From: Streptosporangiaceae bacterium
GTDB taxonomy: Bacteria; Actinomycetota; Actinomycetes; Streptosporangiales; Streptosporangiaceae
DNA: 54,220 nt
NCBI GenBank assembly: GCA_025964715.1
Contig: JAOPYH010000138.1
Location: 1-54,220 of the forward strand
Direction: 5' to 3'
A model generated the notes under the pieces. The model searched no databases. It worked only from the letters and a program-made list of their open reading frames with translations, and was not told where the DNA came from. Positions 17,166-25,702 of the stretch are shown here, in pieces (within the stretch, counting starts at the first letter, position 1; each line of letters starts with the position of its first letter). The translations under genes were made by a program, and so were the position numbers.

Positions 17166-18893
17166 GTGACGGAGATCTGGACGGTCCCTGGGTTCACGCA
17201 TGTGCGGGAGCTCGGCGCGGGCGGCTCCGGCCGGGTCTTCCAGGCCGTCGACGATCTCACGCAGACCCCGGTGGCGGTCAAGTACGTAGAGCAGCGGATC
17301 CGGCTCGGCGGCCGGTTCCAGAACGGGCTCGGGCCCACCGCACGGCGGCTGGCCCGGATCGAGGACCCCAACCTGGTCCAGGTCTACGACTACGTCCTGT
17401 CGCCAGAGTCCGCCGCGCTGATCGTGGAGCTCGTCGAGGGCTCCAGCCTGGCCCGCGTGCTCGACGTCCGGGGGCCGATCGGCCCGCTGCCGGCCCTCGC
17501 GGCGTTCAGCGGCGCCCTCATGGGCCTGGCCGCGCTGCACGCCGCCGGCCTCGCGCATGGGAGGTTCACACCCGCCGGCCTGCTGATCGACCGGGACGGG
17601 ACCCCCAAGGTCTCCGACAGCGGCCTCGAAGCGGCCGACGGGACCGACCCGCGCAGCGCTCCGTACGTGGCCCCGGAGCAGTGGGACGGCGCACCGCCCG
17701 GTCCCGCCACGGACCTCTACGCGGCGACCGCCGTGTTCTTCGAGTGCCTCACCGGGCGGCCGCCCTTCACCGCCAAGAATGTTTCCGGGCTTGGCAAGGC
17801 GCACCGCGCCGAGCCGGTGCCGCTGGACGCCGTCCCGGAGCCGCTGCGGGAACTCGTCTCGGCCGGGCTTGCCAAGGCGCCGGAGGACCGCCCCGCCTCG
17901 GCGGCCGACCTCCTCGCCGGGCTCGACGAGGTGGTGACCCAGGTGTACGGGTCCACCTGGGAGGCTCAGGGCCGTGGTGAACTCGCCGAGCTGGGGGCCA
18001 AGGCCGCCGCGGCTCCCGTGCGCACGGCTCGCGTCGCCAGGCCGGCGCGACTGCGGGTGCTGATAGGGGCGACGCTGACGCTCGTCGTCCTGGTGGCGGC
18101 GATCGTCTACGGCGTCACCCAGGGGCACGGCTCCACCGCGGCCCCCGCCCAGAAGGCCACTCCGGTTCCGGAAACGCACGTCCCCAAGGCGGCCACCGCG
18201 CCATCCGCCACGCCGGCCACGCCCGCCGAGCTCGCCCTCGCGATCCGCCAGGCGGCGGCCAAGAGCCCCGGAGCCGCGTTCACGCACCGCCGGGACGCCT
18301 GCTGCGGAGACGCGACCGCCGCACGCGGGGTCTTCTCCTCCACCCCCGCGCGACCGGTCTCCTACGACATGACCGTGTGGTCGCCGGCGCCAGGGGACCG
18401 ATCCGGCCGAAGGACCCGGACCATCGTGGTGGGTGATACGGCCTACATCGCCGCTGGAAGCGGCTGGCGGCCCGTCCCGGCCGTCCGGAAGGGCAAGCGG
18501 GCCGACGTCACGGGGACCTACGCCGCTCTGGCCGCACAGACGCGCTGGGGCTCGTCGGTGCCCAACATCCTGGCGCTGCTGCGGTCGAGCCGGACGGTGA
18601 CCCGGTCCGGGCTGACCTACAGCGGCATCGCCTCGCTGCAGCTGCTGGCCCGCGACGGCTCGGTCGGCCCGCTGTACGCGGGGTTCGCCGGCTCCGGCGG
18701 CGCCCGGGTCGCGTTCACCGTACGGGTCGGGCAGGACTATCTGCCGCGGACTCTGCAGGTCACGGTGACGCCGCGGACCGGCGGTGACGCCCGCGCGCAG
18801 GTCTTCCGCACGACCTATTCCGGGTGGGGCCGGCCGGTGGCGATCGACGTCCCGGGGGCCGGCGACCCCTCGGGCCGTCCCGAACCGGCCTGA
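17166..18893 (+). CDS. membrane-anchored Ser/Thr kinase-like protein, probable pseudokinase
   Basis: A 575-residue protein with an N-terminal Hanks-type kinase fold (about 8-260), a single membrane helix (about 296-317) and an extracellular C-terminal domain (about 370-560). The glycine loop GAGGSGRV and the ATP lysine K39 are present. The catalytic loop HRDxKxxN, however, reads HGRFTPAG at 131-138: the catalytic Asp is Arg and the metal Asn is Gly. DFG is D151-S-G. Phosphotransfer is therefore doubtful. The ectodomain has IVVGDTAYIAAGSGW-like features reminiscent of LppX/LprG-type lipid-binding lipoproteins (weak inference). The GTG start follows GGGGAGGTACAAC. Confidence 0.85.
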   Translation: MTEIWTVPGFTHVRELGAGGSGRVFQAVDDLTQTPVAVKYVEQRIRLGGRFQNGLGPTARRLARIEDPNLVQVYDYVLSPESAALIVELVEGSSLARVLDVRGPIGPLPALAAFSGALMGLAALHAAGLAHGRFTPAGLLIDRDGTPKVSDSGLEAADGTDPRSAPYVAPEQWDGAPPGPATDLYAATAVFFECLTGRPPFTAKNVSGLGKAHRAEPVPLDAVPEPLRELVSAGLAKAPEDRPASAADLLAGLDEVVTQVYGSTWEAQGRGELAELGAKAAAAPVRTARVARPARLRVLIGATLTLVVLVAAIVYGVTQGHGSTAAPAQKATPVPETHVPKAATAPSATPATPAELALAIRQAAAKSPGAAFTHRRDACCGDATAARGVFSSTPARPVSYDMTVWSPAPGDRSGRRTRTIVVGDTAYIAAGSGWRPVPAVRKGKRADVTGTYAALAAQTRWGSSVPNILALLRSSRTVTRSGLTYSGIASLQLLARDGSVGPLYAGFAGSGGARVAFTVRVGQDYLPRTLQVTVTPRTGGDARAQVFRTTYSGWGRPVAIDVPGAGDPSGRPEPA

Positions 18894-18909
18894 TCACACC
18901 TGGTGCGCC

Positions 18910-19545
18910 TCAGGCCTGTTCGCAGCTGTCGGCGAGGACCTCGAGGAGCCGCAGCGGGTCCGGCAGCGGTGACGCGCCGGGCGGCCGGACCCAGGTCATC
19001 TCGCCCTGCGGGAGCACCGACGGTGGCGCGACGACATAGCTGTCGCGGCAGTGCCACCGCATGCCCGGGGAGTCGGCCACGTTCTCCGGAGAGCAGTCGA
19101 GGTGGCAGGACCACCACTCGTCCTCATCCTCCGGAGCCCCGCGGGTCGCCACGAAGAACAGGTGCCGCTCGCCGCCCGTGGCCACCGGACCCACCGGGAG
19201 GTCGTCCCGGTCGATGCGGTCGAGCGCGATGACCCCCGCCGCGGCGGGGATGTCGAAGACGTCGAAGACGCGGCCGGTCGGCAGGATGATGTTGGCCTGG
19301 GGCCGCTCGGTCCACCACCGGGCGACCAGGGCGGGGTCCGCTCCGGCCTGCAGTCCCCAGGCCGCGGAGACCGGATGCGCCCCGGGATCGGGGCATCCCA
19401 CCCGGTCGCAGGAGCACGCACGGTCCCCGCGGGCCGTCGCATGGGCGCCCGGACAGCAGTCCCAGCCGAACGCGGCGTAGTCGCGGGCCGCCGCCGCCAT
19501 CCGGTCACGGCCCCGCTGCCGCCGGCCACCCGAGACTGCCAGCAT
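18910..19545 (-). CDS. prim-pol domain protein (bifunctional DNA primase/polymerase-like)
   Basis: A 211-residue protein matching the N-terminal prim-pol domain family. It has a Cys cluster (C30, C31, C44, C46, C51) followed by DPGAHP, then VFDVFDIP at 93-100 with the two candidate metal Asp residues D95 and D98. The catalytic His segment GGERHLFF is at 124-131. No helicase or primase C-terminal domain is attached, and no replication genes are nearby. The ATG at 19543-19545 follows AGGGGGAG. Similar orphan proteins occur in Streptomyces. Enzymatic activity is inferred, not shown. Confidence 0.8.
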   Translation of the reverse strand: MLAVSGGRRQRGRDRMAAAARDYAAFGWDCCPGAHATARGDRACSCDRVGCPDPGAHPVSAAWGLQAGADPALVARWWTERPQANIILPTGRVFDVFDIPAAAGVIALDRIDRDDLPVGPVATGGERHLFFVATRGAPEDEDEWWSCHLDCSPENVADSPGMRWHCRDSYVVAPPSVLPQGEMTWVRPPGASPLPDPLRLLEVLADSCEQA

Positions 19546-19732
19546 GATCGCTCCCCCTACGGTCCGGTGCCGGAGGACCCCACCGGGAACGGCACTCTCC
19601 ATCCGGCACCTCCCCACCGATGATGTCCTGCGGCCTCGGGCGGGGAGACGGCACCCCCCCGGAAACGGTCCTGAGTGACTAGACGGCGATGATCCCCGTG
19701 GGAAACCCCCGGGGCACGCCTGTGCGGTGCCG

Positions 19733-20725
19733 TCAGTCCAGCGGGCGCTCGCCGAGCGCCTTGCCCGCGTTGGCCGCCACCTGGTCCAGATAGGTGCGGA
19801 CCCCGCGCAGCACCGGAGCGTCGCGCTCCACCAGGCGCTGCTCGTACGCGGCGCGGACCGAACCGATGATCCCGAGATAGTTGACCTGCAGGCGGCACCT
19901 GGTGTCGGCCACCGCGGTGTCGATCTCCGCCTGCGTGGCCTCGGGCGTCCGCCACCGCGCATCGCGCATCGCCGCCCGCGGGTTGGCGTAGACGTGGCCG
20001 GCCTGCTTCATGCAGGTGCTCCACCGCTTCATGACGTCGCGGTAGCGGGCGTCTTTGACGAGCTCCGCGATCGCCTGCTTGCGCAGGTCCACGACATGCA
20101 GCTGCGCCGCCCGCAAGCCGTTGGACTGCGACTTCACCTTCGAGGGCAGGGTGAGGCCCTGGGTCAGCTTGGCCCGCGCCTCGCCCCGGCAGCCGTACTC
20201 CGGCACCTTCCTGCCCTGGTAGGTCTTGAGCGCGGTGCCGCCCGGCTGGTCCCCGCCTTTGAGCAGGATCTCGCCCTCCGCCGAGAGCCCGGACGGCCGC
20301 GGAGACGCCGCCGGAGACGACGTCGGCGAGGAGGCCCGAATGGACGGCGACGCTCTCGGGTCCAGGAAGGCGGCGGACTTGTGGTAGCCGTACCGCTGCG
20401 CGTCCTGCAGGTCGACGAAGGTCCGGCTGTTGCGTTCACGGATCACGCCGTTCATCCCCACCAGCGGGAGGACCGGGCCCGTGGTGGCGATGCCGAAGCC
20501 GCGCAGGCACTGGCGGGCCAGCAGGTCACTGGCCTTCAGCACCGTCTGCTCCTGCTTGTCGCTGAGCATGTACGGATCGAGCGGCGACGCGATCATGCCG
20601 TACGCGGTGGGCGTCGGCGTGCTGGTGAGCACCGGTGGCCCGTTGCCGGCCTTGTGGTCGGAAGAGCATCCCGCCATGACCGCGGCGAGCGCGCCGAGAA
20701 CAGCTGAACACGACCTGATGCCCAC
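19733..20725 (-). CDS. hypothetical lipoprotein
   Basis: A 330-residue secreted lipoprotein. The signal peptide ends in the lipobox AAVMAGC with SSDHK after it. A Thr/Pro/Ser-rich linker at about residues 30-45 and a second Pro/Ser-rich stretch near residues 125-145 look disordered. The rest is helical, with several Cys that could form disulfides (RQCLRG, YGCRGE, STCMKQ, TRCRLQ). The GTG at 20723-20725 is chosen because GGGGGGA lies 6 nt upstream; a longer reading has no signal peptide at its start. No known family was recognised. Confidence 0.8.
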   Translation of the reverse strand: MGIRSCSAVLGALAAVMAGCSSDHKAGNGPPVLTSTPTPTAYGMIASPLDPYMLSDKQEQTVLKASDLLARQCLRGFGIATTGPVLPLVGMNGVIRERNSRTFVDLQDAQRYGYHKSAAFLDPRASPSIRASSPTSSPAASPRPSGLSAEGEILLKGGDQPGGTALKTYQGRKVPEYGCRGEARAKLTQGLTLPSKVKSQSNGLRAAQLHVVDLRKQAIAELVKDARYRDVMKRWSTCMKQAGHVYANPRAAMRDARWRTPEATQAEIDTAVADTRCRLQVNYLGIIGSVRAAYEQRLVERDAPVLRGVRTYLDQVAANAGKALGERPLD

Positions 20726-20875
20726 AGTTGGTCCCCCCTGGATCGTCGCGCAGGCGCCGTCACCCGATTGTGGGGATGGACCGGTCATGCCAGGACGCAG
20801 CGACACCGGGGAGATGACCAACTCGGCACGAAGTTCTGTCCGAGCTTGATGACGCGGCTCGGCCGACCTCGGCTC

Positions 20876-21859
20876 TCAGCCGAGCCGGCGGGCGACCTCG
20901 GTGGCCCAGTAGGTCAGCACGATGTCCGCGCCGGCCCGGCGGACGCCGATGAGCGACTCCATGATGGTGCGATCCCGGTCGATCCACCCGTTGGCCGCCG
21001 CGGCCTCGATCATGGCGTATTCGCCGCTCACCTGGTAGCCGGCCACCGGCACGTCCACCGTGTCGCGCACCCGCCGGATGATGTCGAGGTAGGGCAGCGC
21101 GGGCTTGACGATGACCATGTCGGCACCCTCCTCGATGTCGAGGAGGACCTCGCGGAGCGACTCGTCGGCGTTGGCCGGGTCCTGCTGGTAGGCCGAGCGG
21201 TCGCCGAACTGCGGCGCGCATTCCGCGGCGTCGCGGAAGGGCCCGTAGAAGGCCGAGGCGTACTTCACCGCGTAGGCCATGATGGCGACCTCGCCGTAAC
21301 CGGCCTGGTCGAGTCCGGCGCGGATGGCCCGCACCTGCCCGTCCATCATGCCGCTGGGCGCGACCACGTCGGCGCCGGCGGCGGCCTGCGCCACGGCGAT
21401 GGAGGCGTAGCGCTCCAGCGTCGCGTCGTTGTCCACGTCACCCGACGGGGTGAGGAGGCCGCAGTGGCCGTGGTCGGTGTATTCGTCGAGGCACAGGTCG
21501 GGTATGAGGACGGTGCTGTCGCCGAGGTCGCCGGACAGGTCGCGCAGCGCCTTCTGCACGATGCCCGCGGGGTCGTCGGCGGCGGAGCCGCGGCCGTCCT
21601 TCACGGCCGGGATCCCGAACAGCAAGATCCCGCCGACCCCGGCCTCGACGGCGTCGTGCGCGGCCTTGCGCAGGCTGTCGCGGGTGTGCTGCAGGACCCC
21701 GGGCATCGACGGGACCGGTTGCGCCTCGCCGATGCCCTCCTTGACGAACATCGGCAGGACCAGATCAGCGGGGCTGAGCCGGGTCTCGGCGACCAGCCGC
21801 CGCATGGCCGGGGTACGCCGGAGGCGGCGCGGCCGCGCGGCCGGGAACTGCGCAGACAT
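20876..21859 (-). CDS. hemB: delta-aminolevulinic acid dehydratase (porphobilinogen synthase)
   Basis: Condenses two 5-aminolevulinate molecules to porphobilinogen. The 327-residue TIM-barrel protein has both Schiff-base lysines, K199 (MAYAVKYASAFYGPFRDA) and K252 (VIVKPALPYLD). The metal segment is DLCLDEYTDHGHCG, so the middle cysteine of the classic zinc site C-x-C...C is Asp. That points to a mixed or Mg-assisted metal site, as in many actinobacteria. It follows cobA/hemD by 20 bp in the rex-hem operon. Confidence 0.97.
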   Translation of the reverse strand: MSAQFPAARPRRLRRTPAMRRLVAETRLSPADLVLPMFVKEGIGEAQPVPSMPGVLQHTRDSLRKAAHDAVEAGVGGILLFGIPAVKDGRGSAADDPAGIVQKALRDLSGDLGDSTVLIPDLCLDEYTDHGHCGLLTPSGDVDNDATLERYASIAVAQAAAGADVVAPSGMMDGQVRAIRAGLDQAGYGEVAIMAYAVKYASAFYGPFRDAAECAPQFGDRSAYQQDPANADESLREVLLDIEEGADMVIVKPALPYLDIIRRVRDTVDVPVAGYQVSGEYAMIEAAAANGWIDRDRTIMESLIGVRRAGADIVLTYWATEVARRLG

Positions 21860-21879
21860 CTCTTGTGGACCCTTCTTCG

Positions 21880-23448
21880 CTATTTGCGCCGGCGGGCACC
21901 ACGGCGCATCTGGCTGGGCTTGCGGAGCGGCTCGCCGGCCTCGACCTGAGCAGCCCTGCGCTCGGCACCGTACTCCGCGAGCGCCTCGGCGAGGGCGGAT
22001 ACGGAGGGCTTCTCCGACATGACATCGACCCGCAGGCCGTACTCCTGCGCGGTCTTGGCGGTCTGGGGGCCGATGACCGCGATGACCGTGACGTTGTGCG
22101 GCTTGCCGGCGATGCCGATCAGGTTGCGCACCGTCGAGCTCGAGGTGAACAGCACCGCGTCGAACCCGCCGCCCTTGATCGCCTCACGGATCGGCGCGGG
22201 CGGCGGCGCGGCCCGTACGGTCCGGTAGGCGGTGACGTCGTCGCACTCCCAGCCGAGCTCGGTCAGCCCGGCGATCAGAGCGTCGGTCGCGATGTCGGCC
22301 CGGGGCAGGAGCACCCGGTTGATCGGGTCGAGATCCGAGTCATAGGGCGGCCATACCTCGATGAGGCCCTCGCTCGACTGCTGTTCGGTCGGGACCAGGT
22401 CAGGATTGACCCCGAACGTCACCAGCGCGGCAGCGGTCTGCTCGCCCACCGCCGCGACCTTGAGCCCCGCGAACGCGCGCGCGTCCAGGCCGTACTCCAC
22501 GAACTTCTCGCGCACGGCCCGGACCGCGTTGGTCGAGGTGAACACCACCCATTCGTACCGGCCGGTCACCAGGCCCTTGATGGCACGGTCCAGCTGCTGC
22601 GGGGTGCGGGGCGGCTCGACCGAGATGGTCGGGACCTCCTCCGGCACCGCGCCGTACGAGCGCAGTTGCTCGGACAGGCTCACGGCCTGCTCCTTGGTGC
22701 GCGGGACCAGGACGCGCCAGCCGAAGAGCGCCTTGGTCTCGAACCAGGACAGCTTGTCGCGCCAGCGGACCACGTCACCGACGATGATCAGTGCCGGGGA
22801 TTCCATTCCCTTGGTGTCCGGGCCCAGCCGGTGCAGCGTGGAGACGACCGTCTCCTGCTCGGTCGTGGTGCCCAGGCTGGTCATCGCCGCCGGCGTGGAC
22901 TCGGGCCGCCCGGCCGCGATCAGCCCCTTGGCGACGTCGCTGACCGCGCCCTCGGCCCCGAGGATCACCAGCGTCACGTCCGGCGCGGCGAAGGACTCCC
23001 AGTCGATGCCCCCGTTCGAGGCGTCGACGATGCGGACCTCGCGGGTCTTGTGATCGGTCAGCGGGATCCCGGCATAGCCGGGCACGGCCGTCACCGGCGA
23101 CACCCCTGGCACGATCTCGAACAGCACACCCGCGGCTCGGCAGGCGGCGCCCTCCTTGGCTATGCCGCCGGCGGCACTGGGGTCACCGGCGAAGAGCCGG
23201 ACGACGTTCTTGCCCGCGGCGGCCGCCTTGGCGACGAGCTTGATCGGGTCGGCGTCCCGGGTGTCGAGGATCTCGGCACCCTCGCGGCAGTGCGCGAGGA
23301 CCTCCTCGTGGCACCGCGCACGGTCGACGACCACCGTGTCGGCCTGGCCGATTTTCGTCGCGGCACGCAACGTCAACAGGCCAGGATCGCCCGGCCCAGT
23401 GCCGACGAAGGCGACGGTGCCTGCTGGTTCATTGCTCGCGGGGCTCAA
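21880..23448 (-). CDS. hemD: uroporphyrinogen-III C-methyltransferase / uroporphyrinogen-III synthase fusion
   Basis: A 522-residue two-domain enzyme. The N-terminal SUMT/CobA domain (about 10-250) has VGTGPGDPGLLTLRA, and it methylates uroporphyrinogen III towards sirohaem or cobalamin. The C-terminal HemD domain (about 265-505) cyclises hydroxymethylbilane. It ends with a basic tail. The best start is TTG at 23446-23448. It overlaps the hemC stop as TTGA and follows GGGGGAG; no in-frame ATG or GTG occurs before the conserved GPGDPG. An upstream extension would be non-homologous. The fusion is typical of actinobacteria. Confidence 0.93.
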   Translation of the reverse strand: MSPASNEPAGTVAFVGTGPGDPGLLTLRAATKIGQADTVVVDRARCHEEVLAHCREGAEILDTRDADPIKLVAKAAAAGKNVVRLFAGDPSAAGGIAKEGAACRAAGVLFEIVPGVSPVTAVPGYAGIPLTDHKTREVRIVDASNGGIDWESFAAPDVTLVILGAEGAVSDVAKGLIAAGRPESTPAAMTSLGTTTEQETVVSTLHRLGPDTKGMESPALIIVGDVVRWRDKLSWFETKALFGWRVLVPRTKEQAVSLSEQLRSYGAVPEEVPTISVEPPRTPQQLDRAIKGLVTGRYEWVVFTSTNAVRAVREKFVEYGLDARAFAGLKVAAVGEQTAAALVTFGVNPDLVPTEQQSSEGLIEVWPPYDSDLDPINRVLLPRADIATDALIAGLTELGWECDDVTAYRTVRAAPPPAPIREAIKGGGFDAVLFTSSSTVRNLIGIAGKPHNVTVIAVIGPQTAKTAQEYGLRVDVMSEKPSVSALAEALAEYGAERRAAQVEAGEPLRKPSQMRRGARRRK

Positions 23449-24383
23449 GGTGCGTGCTCCCCCATCAACTGGTCGGCCCCCTCGGACAGCAGCCGGGACG
23501 CGAGGTCGCGCCCCAGTGTTTTCGCCTCGGACGGGTGGCCGCTTGCGGAAAGCCTGATCTGACGGCCGCCGTCGAAGGCGATGACGGCGGCGGTGAGATA
23601 GAGCTTCTGTTCTTGTTGCGCAGCGTATGCGCCCACGGGCGCTGAGCAGCCCGCCTCGAGCCCCGCCAGCACCGCGCGCTCGGCGGTCACGGCGGCGCGG
23701 GTCTCGGCGTCGTCGAGGGCGCCGAGCACTTCGATGAGATCGGCGCGGTCGGCCCGGCACTCGATGGCCAGCGCACCCTGTCCGGGAGCGGGCAGCATGA
23801 TGTCCGGCTCGAGCACCTCGGCCACGGATGCGAGCCGGTCGATGCGGTGCAGTCCCGCGTAGGCCAACACGATGGCGTCGAGCTGACCGTCCTCGACCTT
23901 ACGCAGGCGGGTGTCGGCGTTGCCGCGGATCGGCACGACGTCAAGGTCGTCGCGGAGCGCCCGCAGCTGGGCCATCCGGCGGGGCGACCCGGTGCCGATC
24001 CGGGCCGACCTGGGCAGATCCGAGAGCTTGGCCGTGTAACCCGGCACGCCACAGAGGCAGTCTCGCGGGTCGTCGCGGGCCGGCACCGCGGCCAGCACGA
24101 TGCCGTCGGCCGGCGTGGTCGGCAGATCCTTCAGGGAGTGCACCGCGAAGTCGACCTCGCCGGCCAGGAGCCGATCCCGGAGGCCGCTGACGAAGACCCC
24201 CGTCCCGCCGATCTGCGCGAGGAGAGCCTTGGAGACGTCACCCTCGGTCGTCACCCCTACGAGCTCGACGGCATGTCCCGTACGCCGGGTCACGCTGTCC
24301 GCGACGAGCTGGGACTGCGTCGTCGCCATGAGGCTCTTGCGGGTCCCGAGCCGCAGGGCGGGCCTGGCGTTCTGAGTGGTCAC
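23445..24383 (-). CDS. hemC: hydroxymethylbilane synthase (porphobilinogen deaminase)
   Basis: Polymerises four porphobilinogens to hydroxymethylbilane. The 312-residue protein has the dipyrromethane cofactor cysteine C246 (GLEAGCSAPVGAYA). It also has the substrate-binding signatures HSLKDLPT and GTGSPRRMAQL. It overlaps hemA and cobA/hemD by 4 bases each, so expression of the cluster should be tightly coupled. Confidence 0.97.
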   Translation of the reverse strand: MTTQNARPALRLGTRKSLMATTQSQLVADSVTRRTGHAVELVGVTTEGDVSKALLAQIGGTGVFVSGLRDRLLAGEVDFAVHSLKDLPTTPADGIVLAAVPARDDPRDCLCGVPGYTAKLSDLPRSARIGTGSPRRMAQLRALRDDLDVVPIRGNADTRLRKVEDGQLDAIVLAYAGLHRIDRLASVAEVLEPDIMLPAPGQGALAIECRADRADLIEVLGALDDAETRAAVTAERAVLAGLEAGCSAPVGAYAAQQEQKLYLTAAVIAFDGGRQIRLSASGHPSEAKTLGRDLASRLLSEGADQLMGEHAP

Positions 24384-25702
24384 GGCTCACTCCGCTCGGG
24401 TGAGGTCTCGAGGTCCGCGCGGGTCACGGCCTCGGGCGCCTTCGGGTCGAGGTCGAAGAGCTCGCGCAGCGCGGTGGCATAGGCGTCGCCGCCCGCTGAG
24501 GCCGCGAACTCCTTCACGCGTACGGTCGGCGCGTGCAGGAGCTTGTCGACCACCCGGCGTACGGTCTGGGCGATCTCGCCCTGGACCTTGTCGTCGAGCT
24601 CGGGGAGCCGGCCGGTCAGCCTGGCGAGCTCGCGGTCCACGACCTCGGCCGCCTTGCTCCGCAGCGCCACGACGGTGGGCGCGACCGCTGCCGCGCGGGC
24701 GGCACCGAGGAACGAGGCGACCTCCTCGGTGACGATCCGGCGTACGGCTTCGATCGCCGCGGCACCGACCACGCCCCGGGTCTCCGCCGACCTGCGCAGG
24801 TCGTCGAGGCCCGCCAGCGCCACGCCGGGCAGCTCGGCTACGGCCGGGTCGACGTCGTGCGGCAGCGCGAGGTCGAGAAAGAACGCCGGGCCCTGCGCGA
24901 GGTGCTCTCGCGCGAAATCGGCGGTGATCACCAGGCCGGTCGCGCCCGTACAGGACACGACCAGGTCGGCGGCGGCCAGCGCGGAGCCCAGATCGGCCAG
25001 CTCGAGCGCGCGGGCGGGGACGTCGGCGGCCTCGGCCAGCCGTACGGCGCGCGCGTGCGTCCGGTTGACGATCGTGATCTCGGCCACGCCCGAGCGGGCG
25101 AGGGTGGCCACCGACAGCGCGCTCATGGACCCGGCTCCGACGACCAGCGCCCGCTTTCCGGTGAGCGGGCCGAGGTGCTCGGCGGCGACGGTCAGCCCCA
25201 GGGTGACCAAGGAGGCGCCGGCCTGATCGATCCCCGTCTGGGCGTGCGCCCGCTTGCCCACCCGCAGAGCGCGTTGCACGACCTCGTGCAGGCAGCGGCC
25301 GATGGTGTCCTCGGTCTGGGCCAGCCGGAACGCCTGCCTGATCTGGCCAAGGATCTGGCCCTCTCCGACGACCATCGACTCGAGCCCGCAGGCCACCGTG
25401 AACACGTGCTGGACCGCACGGTCCTCGTAGTGGACGTACAGATGCGGAGACAGATCGTCCAGCGGCACTCCGGAGTAGCGCGACAGCAGCTCCGACATCG
25501 CCGAGACCCCACCGTGGAACTTGTCCACGACCGCGTAGACCTCGACCCGGTTGCAGGTCGACACGATCATCGCCTCGGACACGTGCGCGGAGTCGTGTAC
25601 CTCGTGCAGCAACTTGACGAGATCGTCGCCGGTCACGGCAGCCCGTTCGAGCACCGGCACCGGGGCGCTTCGGTGGCTCAGTCCGACCACCAACATACTC
25701 AT
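24380..25702 (-). CDS. hemA: glutamyl-tRNA reductase
   Basis: First enzyme of C5-pathway haem synthesis; it reduces glutamyl-tRNA(Glu) to glutamate-1-semialdehyde with NADPH. The 440-residue protein has the catalytic C50 in STCNRVEVYA, the GEGQILGQIRQA signature and the NADPH Rossmann motif VVGAGSMSALS. The C-terminal helical dimerisation domain is also present. The ATG overlaps the rex stop by 4 bases (ATGA), so it should be co-transcribed with the redox repressor. Confidence 0.97.
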   Translation of the reverse strand: MSMLVVGLSHRSAPVPVLERAAVTGDDLVKLLHEVHDSAHVSEAMIVSTCNRVEVYAVVDKFHGGVSAMSELLSRYSGVPLDDLSPHLYVHYEDRAVQHVFTVACGLESMVVGEGQILGQIRQAFRLAQTEDTIGRCLHEVVQRALRVGKRAHAQTGIDQAGASLVTLGLTVAAEHLGPLTGKRALVVGAGSMSALSVATLARSGVAEITIVNRTHARAVRLAEAADVPARALELADLGSALAAADLVVSCTGATGLVITADFAREHLAQGPAFFLDLALPHDVDPAVAELPGVALAGLDDLRRSAETRGVVGAAAIEAVRRIVTEEVASFLGAARAAAVAPTVVALRSKAAEVVDRELARLTGRLPELDDKVQGEIAQTVRRVVDKLLHAPTVRVKEFAASAGGDAYATALRELFDLDPKAPEAVTRADLETSPERSEP

